A stretch of DNA of 64,000 nucleotides from the NCBI GenBank assembly GCA_008638375.1, contig CM018051.1:41948177-42012176 (forward strand), in the 5' to 3' direction. This DNA comes from Nyssa sinensis. Lineage: Eukaryota; Streptophyta; Magnoliopsida; Cornales; Nyssaceae. The translations under genes and the position numbers were made by a program. This document shows positions 11,846 to 22,922 of this stretch, piece after piece; position 1 is the stretch's first letter; each line of letters opens with the position of its first letter. The notes below the pieces were generated by a model. That model was not told the DNA's origin, did no database searches, and worked only from the letters and a program-made list of their open reading frames with translations.

Positions 11846-12093
11846 TATTAGAAAATATAATAATAAAATTACACCCTCTCTAATATCTTAAGCTTTTAGA
11901 TGAATTGATGATTTAACATGGTATCAGAGCAGGCAAAAGATCCTGAGTTCAAACCTCACCGTCACCCTTATAATATGAATTGACACGTGTAGGCCCAGAC
12001 TAGCCACACGTGAGAGGGCACATTAGAGAATATAATAATAAAATTACACCCTCTTTAATAGCTTACGCTTTTAGATGAGTTGGTAATTTAACA
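11846..12093 (+). mobile_element. Complete TRIM retrotransposon with 73-bp LTRs
   Basis: Two direct repeats of 73 bp (11846-11918 and 12021-12093) differ at only a few places, and both end in TTTAACA. The consensus start is TGTTAGA; the first LTR reads TATTAGA and the second CATTAGA, as expected of point decay of TG. A primer-binding site TGGTATCAGAGC (initiator tRNA-Met 3' end) follows the first LTR at once (11919-11930), and a purine run GTGAGAGGG stands just before the second. A CAGTC duplication flanks the whole. There is no coding capacity: it must use proteins of other elements. An A-box-like (TAGATGAGTTGG) and B-box-like (GAGTTCAAACC) pair makes a SINE the alternative reading, but LTRs, PBS, PPT and TSD together favour a TRIM. 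Confidence 0.85.
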
Positions 12094-12602
12094 CAGTCCA
12101 TAGGACTTAACCATCCCTCTTCCCCATTGAATCCAAATATGTTCCAGCCTTGCTGCTTTATTCTGCCCATCTGCCTATATCGGTTTCGGACTTGTCCGAG
12201 TTAGCCCACGCATAAGACCTTACCCATTGCTGGTTGCACCATAGCCATGCTTGCCCAACTAGTGAAATCTTCCTCCCCTGCAAATGGACGCAGGTTCAGA
12301 TTTCCTTGATCCATTAGCCCTCCCCCCCTCATCATTCAGATCAGCCCCTTTGACATTTTCAGATCCCTCCTTACTCTGTTTTTCCTCTTTATGTTCCTCC
12401 TGGGCTCCCACTGCTCCCTTTTGTTCACTCGTCCCTACCTTTGCCCTTGAACCACTTGGTTACCCCATTGCACTAGTTTCCATCTCTCCGACACAAGTCT
12501 GAAAACCTGCTTCAGAACTCTTGGAGCTGTATTTTCATATTTCCCCACCAACGGTATTGGATAAACGCCTCTGAAGAACAAACCTTTGATTTCTAGGCAA
12601 AG

Positions 12603-12634
12603 CCCCCCCCCCCCCCCCCCCCCGCGGGGGGGGG
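12603..12634. repeat. C21-GC-G9 homopolymer junction
   Basis: Twenty-one C, then GC, then nine G. It is self-complementary and could form a hairpin or G-quadruplex. It is also a typical place for sequencing or assembly error, so the length should be distrusted. Confidence 0.8.
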
Positions 12635-12655
12635 AAAACTCAATTCTTTGCAACT

Positions 12656-13538
12656 AGAGTTTCGATCTAAACTGTCTGAATTGGTTCTGTCTTAAAGGCC
12701 AACCAATTTTTAAAAAATTCCGTCTTCTTTAAGACACTTTTTTTGAATTTCTTATGGATTGTACCAAAAATTTCATACTTCCTTTTCACCGCTCTCTGCC
12801 ACAACTATCACTTTCCAAGCCATACCTCAATAGCCATTTCCCCATCAATGGTTGGTTAAATTTCCTCATGTCTCTGATGGGGGCACCTGTCCCCATTGAG
12901 ATCTTTGAAAAAATTAGACTAGTTCAATGCTTTTATTAGTTTTTAAAAACTTTTAACCTTTTGCCCCCCATTAAATAAGTTTTTTAAAACTTTCCCCTAT
13001 TAGTTTTTTTTAATATACAAATTTTTTGATTAGTCATATTGGAGAAGAGACATTACAAAAAAACATAATAATAAAGTGTTAGAGAATTAAATAATTAAGT
13101 CCATTTCAATTAGCTTAAGTTTTATGACATCTGCTCTTCTTCTACTATTATTATCCACTCAAATCAGATTGTGATTTAAGATTTCAACATTAAATTTTAA
13201 CAATTTTTTTCTTAACTTTATTTATGAAATTTATCTTTTCTTTTTTGGTAAGTATTATTTTGTCTCTTCAGTTACTAATTTACTAATTAGGGAAAGAATT
13301 AATAATTTTTTTCTCATTCTTACTTTCATGGATTTGTTCAAAAAATCTAGTTAAAGGCTTAAATGTTAAGGATTTGACATCTGAACAGGAAAGATAAAGT
13401 TATACATACATATGAACTCTAACTGTATATCTTTCTTTCTTGTTTTAGATTTTTTTTCAAGTCCAAATCCCCATTAAAGGACACATCACACAAGGGTTCT
13501 TAATATTTCTTTCTTTAAACTTTTTTTTTAAGTAATAT

Positions 13539-13573
<35 letters not shown>

Positions 13574-14265
13574 TGAAAGGGAGGGAGAAATGTTTTAAGT
13601 TGCTTAGGAAACAATTGACTTAAAAGTGGAGTAAAGGTACTCTCAAAGAGAATTTGTGGATATTTGGATGCCAGCTACAATTAGTTTCTGTTCATAACTC
13701 ATCTAAATATGAAATCCATAAGTTGATCCATATGGCTACTCTAAGAGGCATCAAAAAAATTTAGAGAGAGAGAGAGAGAGAGAAAAAACCTTCAAAATGA
13801 GAAAGAACAAAATGAAATTGCTGAACAATAATGACTCGTCAGGAATAGTTATATAGATTTTTGTAAAAGCGTCATGGAAGCAAAAAAAAAAATACTATGA
13901 TTGCCAAACAAGATATTACTCATGAGGAATAGTTATATAGATTTTTGTAAAAGCGTTATGGAAGCAATGTTCAAATTATGTGCAAATGTTTTTTTTTCTA
14001 TAATAGTAAAATATATATATATATATATAAAAGGTGCTAAGTCAGTCAAATTCGATGGACAACATAGGCAAATGTTGCAAAAATATTCTTTTGTAATTAT
14101 TATGATCAAATTTTTAATTTTTTGTCATGTTGAATTATTTGAGATACATGTACTAACTAGTTAATTTTTTATAGATTCTATATAATCAAATTTGATTTTA
14201 TTAGTGAATTTTAAATTTCCCCCACTGAAATAAAATCCTAGCTCCTCTCCTGTATCTGATCCCAG
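12656..14265. other. AT-rich non-coding stretch with microsatellites
   Basis: Contains (GT)n(AT)n at 13541-13573, (GA)n at 13764-13783, (AT)n near 14011-14029, and a 42-bp segment duplicated at 13841-13881 and 13925-13966. No coding motif seen. Confidence 0.5.
13841..13966. repeat. 42-bp direct repeat, period 84
   Basis: AGGAATAGTTATATAGATTT and the next 22 bases recur once with one or two changes (GTCATGG versus GTTATGG). A recent local duplication. Confidence 0.9.
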
Positions 14266-14699
14266 ATTACCCTTCTTGCAAGGGGAGGCAAAATGTCTTC
14301 CAATCCACCAAATAATATTTGAACTAATCTCCTATCCCACCATCAAGGATTAAAATTTTGTTTCAGAAGGTTGATTCAGCCACCTAAAAAACGGAAACGT
14401 TTCAGAAATGTTTCGGAAACATAGTGGAAATGATAAAAAAAATTAAAACGCATAAAAACACATGGAAACATAAAACAAAATACATGAATGTGTAAAGACA
14501 AATATTATATAACTAATTAGAAATTTTTAAGGTATATATCTATCCACACAAAAGGATACTGAGGTGAAACTAAGAAATAAACGTAAATGTAAATTAGCCT
14601 TTAATACTATAACTAAGAAATAAGCATACATGTAAACTAATCATTAATAATAAAAATAGTTCTTTGTTGGTTAAAAAAAAGTATAAAAAATTTTAGAGC

Positions 14700-16350
14700 T
14701 AATTTTTAATTTTTACGAGATTATTATAGATGGATGGGTTCACCCTATTAGCATCATAGGGTCCGATATTGTAATTGGCTAACCCGGTTTGACAAAACGT
14801 GTTTTGTGTATAATCCTTACATAAGTCCTACGAGTGAGAACCTCAATGCCCGTCCTTCTCCAAGTTCGTCCAAGAGACATTACTGTGTATCACTACCGGT
14901 CGACTTGGTTCTCGAAGGGTATATTGGACTTTTGTATTTGATTTGAATCTCACGCACTCACATCATGCATGCATTGTATATAGTTTTTATCATAAAATCA
15001 TGTATGTGATTGACTTGTGGTTGTGAATCAATTTTCCCAAAATGCATCTTTATAATACTTAAGGAAAAAAATCAGTTCACAAGACAAGCAAGAATGAGCA
15101 ACTCTCTATTGCTCGTTCATACAAGACCTTAGCTCGTTTGAACGAACAACAGAGAAGTTCATTCTAGTTCGTTCAAAGGCTCTACATCAAACGATGAGTC
15201 GCAACCTCAGAGTTGTACTCGTTTGATATTCGTTCCATGTTCGTTCGAACAAACTAGTGCTCGTTCGAATGAATGATGATTCGTTCGAACAAACCCTGGG
15301 CAAAAAACAAATTTATATTCTGTTTTCAAACCATTTGGGAATTGAACAAGCTCTTTGCAAAAATACACGAAAATACGATTGAGAACAGTCAAAAACAAAG
15401 TGAGAGAGTCTCATATTGTGAGAGCTAAATTGTAGATAGATCATGGAGCTCTTATGAGAAATCATTCATACATATCATTCATACACATCTCTACTCTTGT
15501 TTATTGATCGATTTAGATCATCCACTAGATCCAAATCAGATCTAAGAGCCTTGGTTCATGTCAATTTCACCATTGACGAAAGATGGAGTTCAAGCTTGAG
15601 GATTCGGCATTGAGCGATCGGTGGACTTGTGAGGATTCGCAATTGTTGAGCGGCTTGATCAGAGGATTCCGAGACCATCGAGGATTCCGGTTGTTTGAAG
15701 GTTCCGGCTATGAGACGCTTGAGGATTCAAGGGGAATTTAAAGACATGATCGGGGAGAACGAAACTTAAGGTACTAAGCTTGTTCATAGACATGTATTTC
15801 ATTTTCCATCATAGTGGAAGTCTTCCTTGAGCATTAGCCCGGCTCCGGAGTTTTACTCCAATGATTGTTGTCCTTGCTCCTTGGTGGTTTCTTTATCATC
15901 AATCGATTTGCAAATCTTTCATTCTCTCCATCTCTTTCAATTTACTATTTGCTTTAATTGAATGCTTCCACTAGAATATAGAAATTAAGTTTTCATAAAA
16001 TTTATAATTATTCTTTAATTTGATTAATTGAAAACTTAATTGAGCAAATTAATTGAAATCATAAATTGATCACTTAGTTGAATTTGCTTTGAATTGATAA
16101 AATTGCATATAAAATTAAGTTAGATTGATCAATTTAGTGAAGGTTGATAGGTTAGCGTATTTGAATGATTCTTGGATAATTTATTAGTGGATGGGCATAA
16201 ATGTTGAATTAATTACATTGAGTGATTTGGTTGATTGTGTCATCTTTTGTTTTAACCAAAAATTGAAATTAAAATAGAAAAAAAAATTATTTTATTTTGG
16301 GACCTTGAGTGATATCCTAGTGGTCTCTCTCCTAAACACACCCTCAAGCT
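14700..16350. mobile_element. Diffuse LTR-like debris with many GTTCGAAC-type motifs
   Basis: Sequence style (moderate GC, short repeated phrases, no frames) is that of a decayed LTR, but I cannot place the ends. At 15107-15295 the motif TCGTTCGAAC and its variants occur six or more times in both orientations. At 15590-15720 GAGGATTC recurs five times. The flanks (14388-14420 and 16790-16840) both carry GAAACGTTTC-like words, which could be an inverted-repeat border. Family unknown. Confidence 0.35.
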
Positions 16351-16879
16351 ACTTTCTAATACATACTTGTTTATAATAAAAAAATTATACTATATGGAAT
16401 TATTATAATTATATGCAATACTATAACATAATAAATATGTCCTATATAGTATACACAAAATAGATAATTTGAGCAAAATAACAATTTGAGTAGAACATAT
16501 AACAAGTTAAGCCTATTATAATTAGTTACTATATATTACATAAATTGTTCACTTACGTTTTCATTGTTACTACTACCTTTTCTTATCTACTATTTTTGAA
16601 AAAAAAAAAATTTATAGATATCTTATCGTAATTTTGAGTCTTAATTCTTCAACTTCTTTCATTTGAGAAAAAAAAAATGATATTATCTTTTACCAATTTC
16701 TAGAATTATTGCTAAACAAAAAAAATGTTTCTATTGATTCAGTATGTTTCAACGAATTTCGGTACGTTTCCATAAAAACATGTGAATTTTAATATTACAC
16801 TTATGTTTCATTTCGGCTCATTGAGAAACGTTTCAGTCATTTCAATTGAAAAAAAACGAAATTTTGATCCTTGCCCACC

Positions 16880-17640
16880 AAGCCCACCAATAAAAACAAT
16901 TCTCGAAAATTTCTCCAATTTACTCACCACCAAAGCTGGAATAGGAAACAAAGACAAAATAATTCAGAAGACTAGGCAAATTGCTTTCAATTAAGGATAT
17001 TCTCCTGGCCCATCAAATGTCTCTCAAAGTACCCAATCACTAAATTCATGTTTAAGTAGCCTTGAGATTGAAGCCCCAACTAAGACGATAGAAGCTTATT
17101 CAACATACACCCTAAAATATTCAAACTAATCTCCCATCCCACCCAATATAAAAAAAAAATTCTGAAGTTTCTCCAACCTATTCACCACCAGAGCTAGAAT
17201 AGGAAACAAAGACAATAATTCAGAAGACTAGACAAAGTGCTTTCAATTAAGGATATTCTCCTGCCCCATCACATGACTCTCAAAGCACATTGAAGTAGCC
17301 TTGAGAGTAGACCCTATGGAAGCCCCAACTAAGACGATAGAAGCTTACTAAAATATTGGCCAGCCAAACCACTCTCTACCTCCTCCACTGGAATAAGCTC
17401 AATCTTCAAATATTAATCTTTAAACTTGATATTGCTTGGTAGCATAAGAGAATACACCTCAAGTATCTAAGTTAGTCTACCTTTGTCTAACCAAAAAAAA
17501 ATCATAAATGTATCACCTTTAATGGCTGAGACCTATCAACCCTTAGCTGAAGACCATTCAACAACACTGCCTCTATTGCCTTCCTCATCATGCGGCTGAA
17601 AGCCTTCATCGCTACGATAGAGAATAGAAATCCTCGTGTC
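16880..17640 (-). pseudogene. L1-type LINE fragment with internal tandem duplication
   Basis: Minus-strand reading gives AFSRMMRKAIE near 17600-17565 (the segment just before the FADD box in L1 RTs) and, further on, LIESNLPSLLNYF near 16990-16950, matching the L1 'LIKSTLSNLPTYF' block downstream of the RT. The latter region is present twice: about 16905-17095 and 17160-17345, with a period near 250 bp. All frames are broken. Confidence 0.7.
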
Positions 17641-17654
17641 TTGAGTCGCCTAGC

Positions 17655-17985
17655 TAAGAAGCACAAACACGGATATGGCACGATATAGACACGCGGTATT
17701 ATTAAGATATAAAAATAACAAATCCATTAAATAAAAATTCAAGAACTTCATTTAATCATCAACATTCATGATCCAAAACAAATTTTCTAACTACTACACG
17801 GAACACGTATAATTGAAAATGTGTCCAAGATGTGTCCCTAACGTGTCTACAACGTATCCGGGATGTGTCCAAAATTCAAAAAAAAAAGTTAAAAATTGAA
17901 CACTTTTTTTCTCATGTCCGAGATGTGTCTATGTCCCATACGTGTCCGACACTGATATGTGAGTCAAAAAAGAGTATCAGTGCTT
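17655..17985. mobile_element. Possible MITE with GTGTCCGACAC-type repeats
   Basis: Between AAGCACAAACACGGATA at the left and (reverse complement) AAGCACTGATACTC at the right, the sequence is non-coding and full of GTGTCC/GACACG words near the right end. Terminal inverted repeats are short and imperfect and no target duplication was found, so this is tentative. Confidence 0.4.
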
Positions 17986-17989
17986 AGAG

Positions 17990-18420
17990 TATAAAGGAAA
18001 ATGTGTAGCTATTACAAGATATAGGGTAAGGTGATAGTAATAAACATAGTATTAGGTGAGAGTAAAATTAGTGCCTATGCATCCCATACACTAAAGCATA
18101 ATTTTGCTAACATATGGATGAGTTAAATACCTAATAGAGAGAAAATATTCAAAGGATTAGACTTTAATGGTAATGTAGAAAAAGTTGTATTAGATATGAG
18201 ATAGTACATAGAAGACATTGATTTAGATATAAGAATGATGCTAGAGAGGCTATCTTAGATTAAATAGTCGCAAATGCATATTTTAAAATGAGATATGAAC
18301 AAAATATGAATCAAATAGGAATCGGATAGATTATTTCTTAACTAGAAGAATAGACTCACTAACATGCAAAAATTGTAAGGTTATTCCATAGAGAGACTGA
18401 CCACACAAAATAGATTAGTA
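17990..18420 (+). pseudogene. RTE-type LINE remnant, endonuclease part (left of TIR element)
   Basis: Broken translation resembles the apurinic endonuclease of plant RTE elements: an EKIFKGLDFNGNV block (about 18140-18180; family GGDLNGHVG), an FLNRKNRLTNMQ-like block for the family FFLTRR.DR..C (about 18335-18370), and IERLTTQNRLV near 18390-18420 for ESLTTQHRLVV. It is continued after the inserted TIR element at 18931. Confidence 0.65.
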
Positions 18421-18930
18421 CAGTGTTGTCAAAGGCGATTGGGGGCTCGCCTAGACAATAAGGAGAAGCGTGGAAGAGAAGTAAAGCCTTGGCACACATT
18501 AGGCGAGGCAACTTTAACAGGCAATCGCCTTAACTAAGGCAAAAGGAATTGAGGCGAGAGCCTCATTAAATGAGACTTATTTTATTTAAATGGCTTCATG
18601 TATCTTGTTTTATTATTTTAGGACTAAGGTATTTTTGCTTGGACAGTATTTGCACAAAATAAAAGAAGCAGAAAGGGAAGAAAAGGCTTGGGAATGGTTT
18701 TGTTGCTGAAAATTTAAATACGTCAAAAGTCATCATTTAGATTAAACTTTTTAGTGTTACATGAGAATTATTACATAAGATACTATTTAACTTAGAATAA
18801 ATGAAATGAATATTTAATGTCTAACATATTTTTGGGTTATTTTTTGTAAGGCACTATTCATTCAGTCGAGCTATGCTTTTTGTCGCCTAGTACCTTAGCG
18901 CCTTAAGGGCACCTCGCCTTTAACTACACT
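18421..18930. mobile_element. Non-autonomous TIR DNA element, copy 2 (510 bp)
   Basis: Left end AGTGTTGTCAAAGGCGATTG, right end CGCCTTTAACTACACT (inverted: AGTGTAGTTAAAGGCG). It is the sister of 1952-2881 and shares its internal AT-rich block and GCCTTAAGGGC near the right end. It splits an RTE LINE: the flanks both carry AGATTA (18410-18415 and 18931-18936), a possible degraded target duplication, and the LINE frame resumes right after it. Confidence 0.7.
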
Positions 18931-19464
18931 AGATTACAATCCTAGATATAAATTAAAAGACAATTACGAAAGAAAAAGGCAACTAGAAACCCAAGAGCTG
19001 GGTCATGGAATCTAAAAGGGGGAGAAAGTAGGATCACTTAAGAGTACGATAACTAAAGAAGCAACCTGAAATTTAGAAGATAAAATTAATGTAATGTGGA
19101 ATAAGAATGCCAAATGTATTAAAAGAATAACAAAAGAGGTGCTTCAAGAATCAAAAGGAAAATGGTCATTATCTAAGGAAACTTGGTGGAAAAGATTATA
19201 TAGTATATGAGATGGTGCATAGTGGTCATGGATTTAGAGATTGAAATGATGTTGGAGAGCCTATCTTAGAATTCTCAAAAGCACATAATATTATGGAAGC
19301 AAATACATATTTTAAAATGAGACATGAACATCTGAAAACCTTTAAAAGTTGATCAAATAGGATTGAGTTAGATTATTTCTTAACTAGAAGAATAGATCAA
19401 CTAACACGCAAGAGTGTAATTTTTCTCGAGGAGAGCTTGAGCACACAGCATAGATTAACAGTCT

Positions 19465-19507
<43 letters not shown>

Positions 19508-20210
19508 GGATACTTAAGAAAGAGAAAAGAAAATTAGAAACTCAATAGTTAGGTGGTGGAATCTAAAAGGGAGGAAAGTAGAACCGCTTAAGAATAAGAC
19601 GATAGAAAAAGCAACATGGAATTCAGAAGATAAAACTAATGTAAGTTGGAATAGGATAGCTGAATGTATTAAAAGAATAGTAAAGAGATGCTCAAAGAAT
19701 CAAAAGAAAAAGGGTCATTATCCAAAGAAACTTAGTGGTGGAATGAAGAGGTCTAAAGACTCTAAACTGTAGTATAAAGGGAATGTTATAAAATTTGGCA
19801 AAAGACTAAAATATGAGGGAAGTTTTAAAAGATATTAAAATACCAACAAGTAAGTCAAAAGAGAAGTACCATACACTAAGTACAAGGTATACAACAATCT
19901 ATACTATGAAATAGGTACAAAAGAGGGGAATAAGAATATTACACATTAATTAAGTTAAGAGAGAGGAAAACTAGGATTTTAATCATGGTAGTAAGTATAC
20001 AAAAAATGAGGATATGAAGATTTGGTGAAAGACGAGGAAATTAAAAAACCAAAAAGGTGGAGAAGTTACTTTGAGAAGTTGTTGAGTGAAAATCATATAT
20101 GAAGTTTAGTATTAGAAGAATATGCAAACCATGGGGAGACTAAAGAACACAAATTTTTCAGTAGGATTAGACTTTATGAGGTATTAAAGAAAAAAACATT
20201 AAAAGAGAGA
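18931..20210 (+). pseudogene. RTE-type LINE remnant, continuation with a partial duplicate
   Basis: After the TIR element the LINE text resumes (KRQLETQE-like residues near 18970, then WNKNAKCIKRITKEVLQESK-like residues near 19095-19160). The endonuclease end is then repeated (19195-19450, similar to 18195-18425), followed by a second copy of the AECIKRI..E.SK..GHYPKKLSGGMKR text near 19655-19760 and KLREERKT..-type residues near 19945-19975. So two RTE copies or a tandem duplication are fused here. An (AT)n array lies at 19468-19503 between them. No intact frame. Confidence 0.65.
19468..19503. repeat. (AT)n microsatellite
   Basis: About 18 dinucleotide units inside RTE debris. Confidence 0.9.
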
Positions 20211-20569
20211 TGAAAAAAGCAAGGGCTATTCGTCAGTATAAAAACAAATAAACCTCACCTTCAATGGTCCAAAAATAAAGAGCCTTCAAACCTCCACAAG
20301 AGTACAGCCAGTAAGTCTCTCTAGTAGATACGTATCGGAACAAACAAAATCATAATTAAATATTTAGAGAGAGTTAGAGAGAGAGAGCATTGAGTATTGT
20401 GTAAGTAGAAGAAGGATCCTCAAAGTTTCATACTCGGCTGACAAAATAAATGGAAGACTTAAAATATGCCTTTTTAATTGTGAAAGATCTTTGAAACCTT
20501 AAGGTGCCTTTCTATTGACATTAAGAAAATATATATATATATATATGTATGTATGTATGTATAGCAATT
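20211..20569. other. Spacer without recognised features
   Basis: Low-complexity GA and AT runs (20367-20385, 20528-20560); no gene or terminus recognised. Confidence 0.4.
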
Positions 20570-21350
20570 GCCTTTTTACATGTCGGGCAAACTAGATAGT
20601 TAGCCTAGTCAACTAGTTTGTAATTTTTTTTTTTGGAGAGGGCGGGGGTAAGTATCATATGTTATGTGAGGAAAAATGAGTTCCCAGTCATTACTGAGTT
20701 GGTTATTCATTGTCCAAAAGTTTCTATGGCTCGAACACATGTCGTTTTGACGACAAAAAGCATTGTATTGTGAGACTTTGTTTCTGATTTAGGAACCTAG
20801 TGTTCAATAATCTATATTGCTCGAACAACAAAGAAGTTTAGAACTTCAGATATAGTCATTCGCAGATTAAACTTCCCAAGGGAATTTTGTTATTAAAGTC
20901 TATATACCTAGCTGTTAGGGTTGACACTGGTAAGGGCATATAGCATCATCACACACATTCATTGCACAGAGTTTCACACTTGGGCTCAAGTGGATCGAGC
21001 AATTGCAAATGTGGAAGCGTGGAGCCTATGAATACAAATTGAAGATGCAAAGAATACTAGTGGTAACACCCTACTGAATTTGCTTGATTAGTGGATTGTT
21101 CGCAGCAGTGGGTTTTTATTCCCCATGAGGATTTTCCCACCACAAATCTTTGTGTCCTTCTCTCTTTTATTTATTTGCTCTGTCTATTTTGGTTGCTTGA
21201 TATGAACACATGCGCTTAGTTATTCAACAAGAGAATATCATTGCTTATAATTCATTTTTGAGGTAAATAGAGTAGTTTTGATTAGTAATCCGCTTAGATT
21301 AACCTGCATTTTTTCCAAGCATTATTTCAGATTTACTATTCACAATATGT
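20570..21350 (+). mobile_element. Copia-like LTR remnant (boundaries uncertain)
   Basis: The stretch near 21100-21160 (GTGGGTTTTTATTCCCCATGAGGATTTTCCCACC then AAATCTTTGTGTCC, described here by its words) has the phrase order found near the 3' end of many plant Ty1/copia LTRs. No internal coding region follows. I could not fix TG/CA ends or a target duplication. Confidence 0.4.
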
Positions 21351-21607
21351 ATTGCATTATCATATTTTAACAGTCTTTAAAAAAAACAGCACAAAAAAAG
21401 CACAATGATGAAAATTATAATAATCCAAAAATAAATAGTTTTCACCCCCAAAGAGCCTGGACAATATGAGAACTAACAGCAAAAAAATAAAGTAACCACC
21501 ACACGATAGCAACTAAACAAAAGAACATGTTGAAGCTTTCCAGATGCATTTCTAATTGTTTAGGTGAAAATTTAATAAAAATGCATGGTTTGAAAAGAAT
21601 AAAGAAT

Positions 21608-22168
21608 TCATTGTGCACCCACATCTACCACATTCTCCTTTTTACTAAATAAAATATACAAAATATAAGTTAAAGAGATCAAACCTACAATAGAAGCAAT
21701 TAAGGGCTTAAAAGACTCCATGGAATCCTCACAATATCCAAAGCCAACTTCCGTTTGACTCTTTTTTCTAGTTAAACAAGTGTTGAAAAAAAAAGAGGAG
21801 GCTAGAAGCATCGTAACATGTGGAAGTATAAACCAACAGAAAGCAAATATATCATAAATAAATAAATAAAACTAAAGAGAGAGAGTTTGTGTATTCAACA
21901 ACTTACTGCAATTTCTGATAGATGGAGGATTACAATGGATGGAATCCAGAGTCCATATGTCAGGGAGGTCAAGGGAAACAAGAGGAGGAGACTTTATGAT
22001 TTGGTAACTGGGATTTCCCAGAGAGCTACTGAGAGCCCTAGAAGTTGATGGTGCTTGTATGCTCCTTTTTAAATACTTCTGCCACACAACTGACATACTT
22101 TGCACTGTTTTCTTGGCCATCGTCATCTTTTTCTTCTTCCTAATGCCCTCTCTCCAACCATAAATCAT
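21608..22168 (-). CDS. Candidate small two-exon protein of unknown function
   Basis: Two minus-strand open frames can be joined in phase. Exon 1 is 22168-21907 (a later Met at 22126 gives MTMAKKTVQSMSVVWQKYLK...), with a good donor GCA|GTAAGT. Exon 2 is 21801-21608, with acceptor TTCTAG after a pyrimidine-rich run. The intron is 105 nt. The product would be about 150 residues, basic at the N-terminus, with one hydrophobic span (FKPLIASIVGLISLTYILYI) near the C-terminus that could be a tail anchor. I do not recognise the family. It lies in one of the few stretches not obviously made of transposons. It could equally be chance frames; a transcript would be needed to accept it. Confidence 0.3.
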
Positions 22169-22507
22169 CTTGCTTTTGTCATCTCTGTCTCCCTCACTCT
22201 TTTACAATCTGTTAGCAGAAGGAAAAATGAAATAACTAAACAGGTAAATATCAGAACAATTGGAAGGCAATCTTCGCATAGACCTGGTGAACAAACATTA
22301 AGGTACAAAATACTGCCAGAGACCATGACAAGAATGAGTGAGAATCCAGCTATGAATGAGGAAAAGGCCATGCAATCACTTATTGTTAAAAATACAATTA
22401 CTACATAAATGAACCCAATCATTTCTCATGGAAATATAGAATATGAACAAACTGAATTAAGCACGAAGGCCAACAAGATTGTTTGGGAAGAAAACAAAGG
22501 TTAAAAC

Positions 22508-22922
22508 TGTTGGAAAGTAAACTTAATTCTACTAGAATGGTAAATACATATGTATGTTCATAAATGTAATTGAAGAGTCATATTCTAAGGGTTCATGTAC
22601 TAAGTATTACTAAGGATCATGTGTGGAGAGTCTAAGAGGTGTCTTGAAAAAGTAGTCCTATTAAATATGATACATGTATGTAAGTGGATGGATACACCTA
22701 TACATACATATGTATCCTAGAATTTTAAGAATAAGAAGAAAGTCAGTGGAGGTGAAAGGCAAAAGAGAAAAGTGTAAGGGAGTGGAGTTGAGTTGAGATG
22801 AGAGTGTATCTAGTAAATGTATTAGTGTTTTAAGTAAAGAAATAAAAGTTTATGTGTGTATCTCCTCCTCTACGAGTCTCCCTAAAGTGCCGTGTTTGAG
22901 TTGATCCTCCATCTCTATCTAA
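22508..22922 (+). mobile_element. LTR with tRNA-Met primer-binding site (Copia-like fragment)
   Basis: It begins TGTTGGAAAGTAAAC and runs to about 22920, followed at once by ATTGATATCAGAG, a decayed form of the usual ATTGGTATCAGAG primer-binding site. CCAACA at 22940-22945 mirrors the TGTTGG start. No coding sequence follows, so this is a 5' LTR stub. Confidence 0.5.

Larger units (their letters stand above)
10826..12655 (-). pseudogene. L1-type LINE ORF2 remnant (minus strand) carrying a nested TRIM
   Basis: Read right to left, the frames give LNASFIALFPK (about 11560-11530), REFRPISLVGSVYKILSKVL followed by RLKRVV (about 11500-11410), SQNAFVE (about 11395) and SLFADDTIILCG (about 10985-10950) followed by LKKSELIPVG (about 10865). 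This is the order of L1 RT motifs 1 to 5, including the FADD catalytic box. Frames are broken by shifts. The upstream part (12100-12650) is poorly conserved and may be ORF1 or the linker. A 248-bp TRIM interrupts the frame at 11846-12093; removing it rejoins the L1 reading. A long C/G homopolymer lies near the right end. Confidence 0.8.

Noticed and set aside
11890..11960. tRNA-like A and B boxes as a tRNA gene or SINE
   Set aside because: No cloverleaf can be drawn; paired LTRs, PBS and a 5-bp duplication explain the sequence better as a TRIM.
22165..22422. Hydrophobic 85-codon frame (minus)
   Set aside because: T-rich antisense text commonly looks like membrane segments; no start context, splice partner or family seen.
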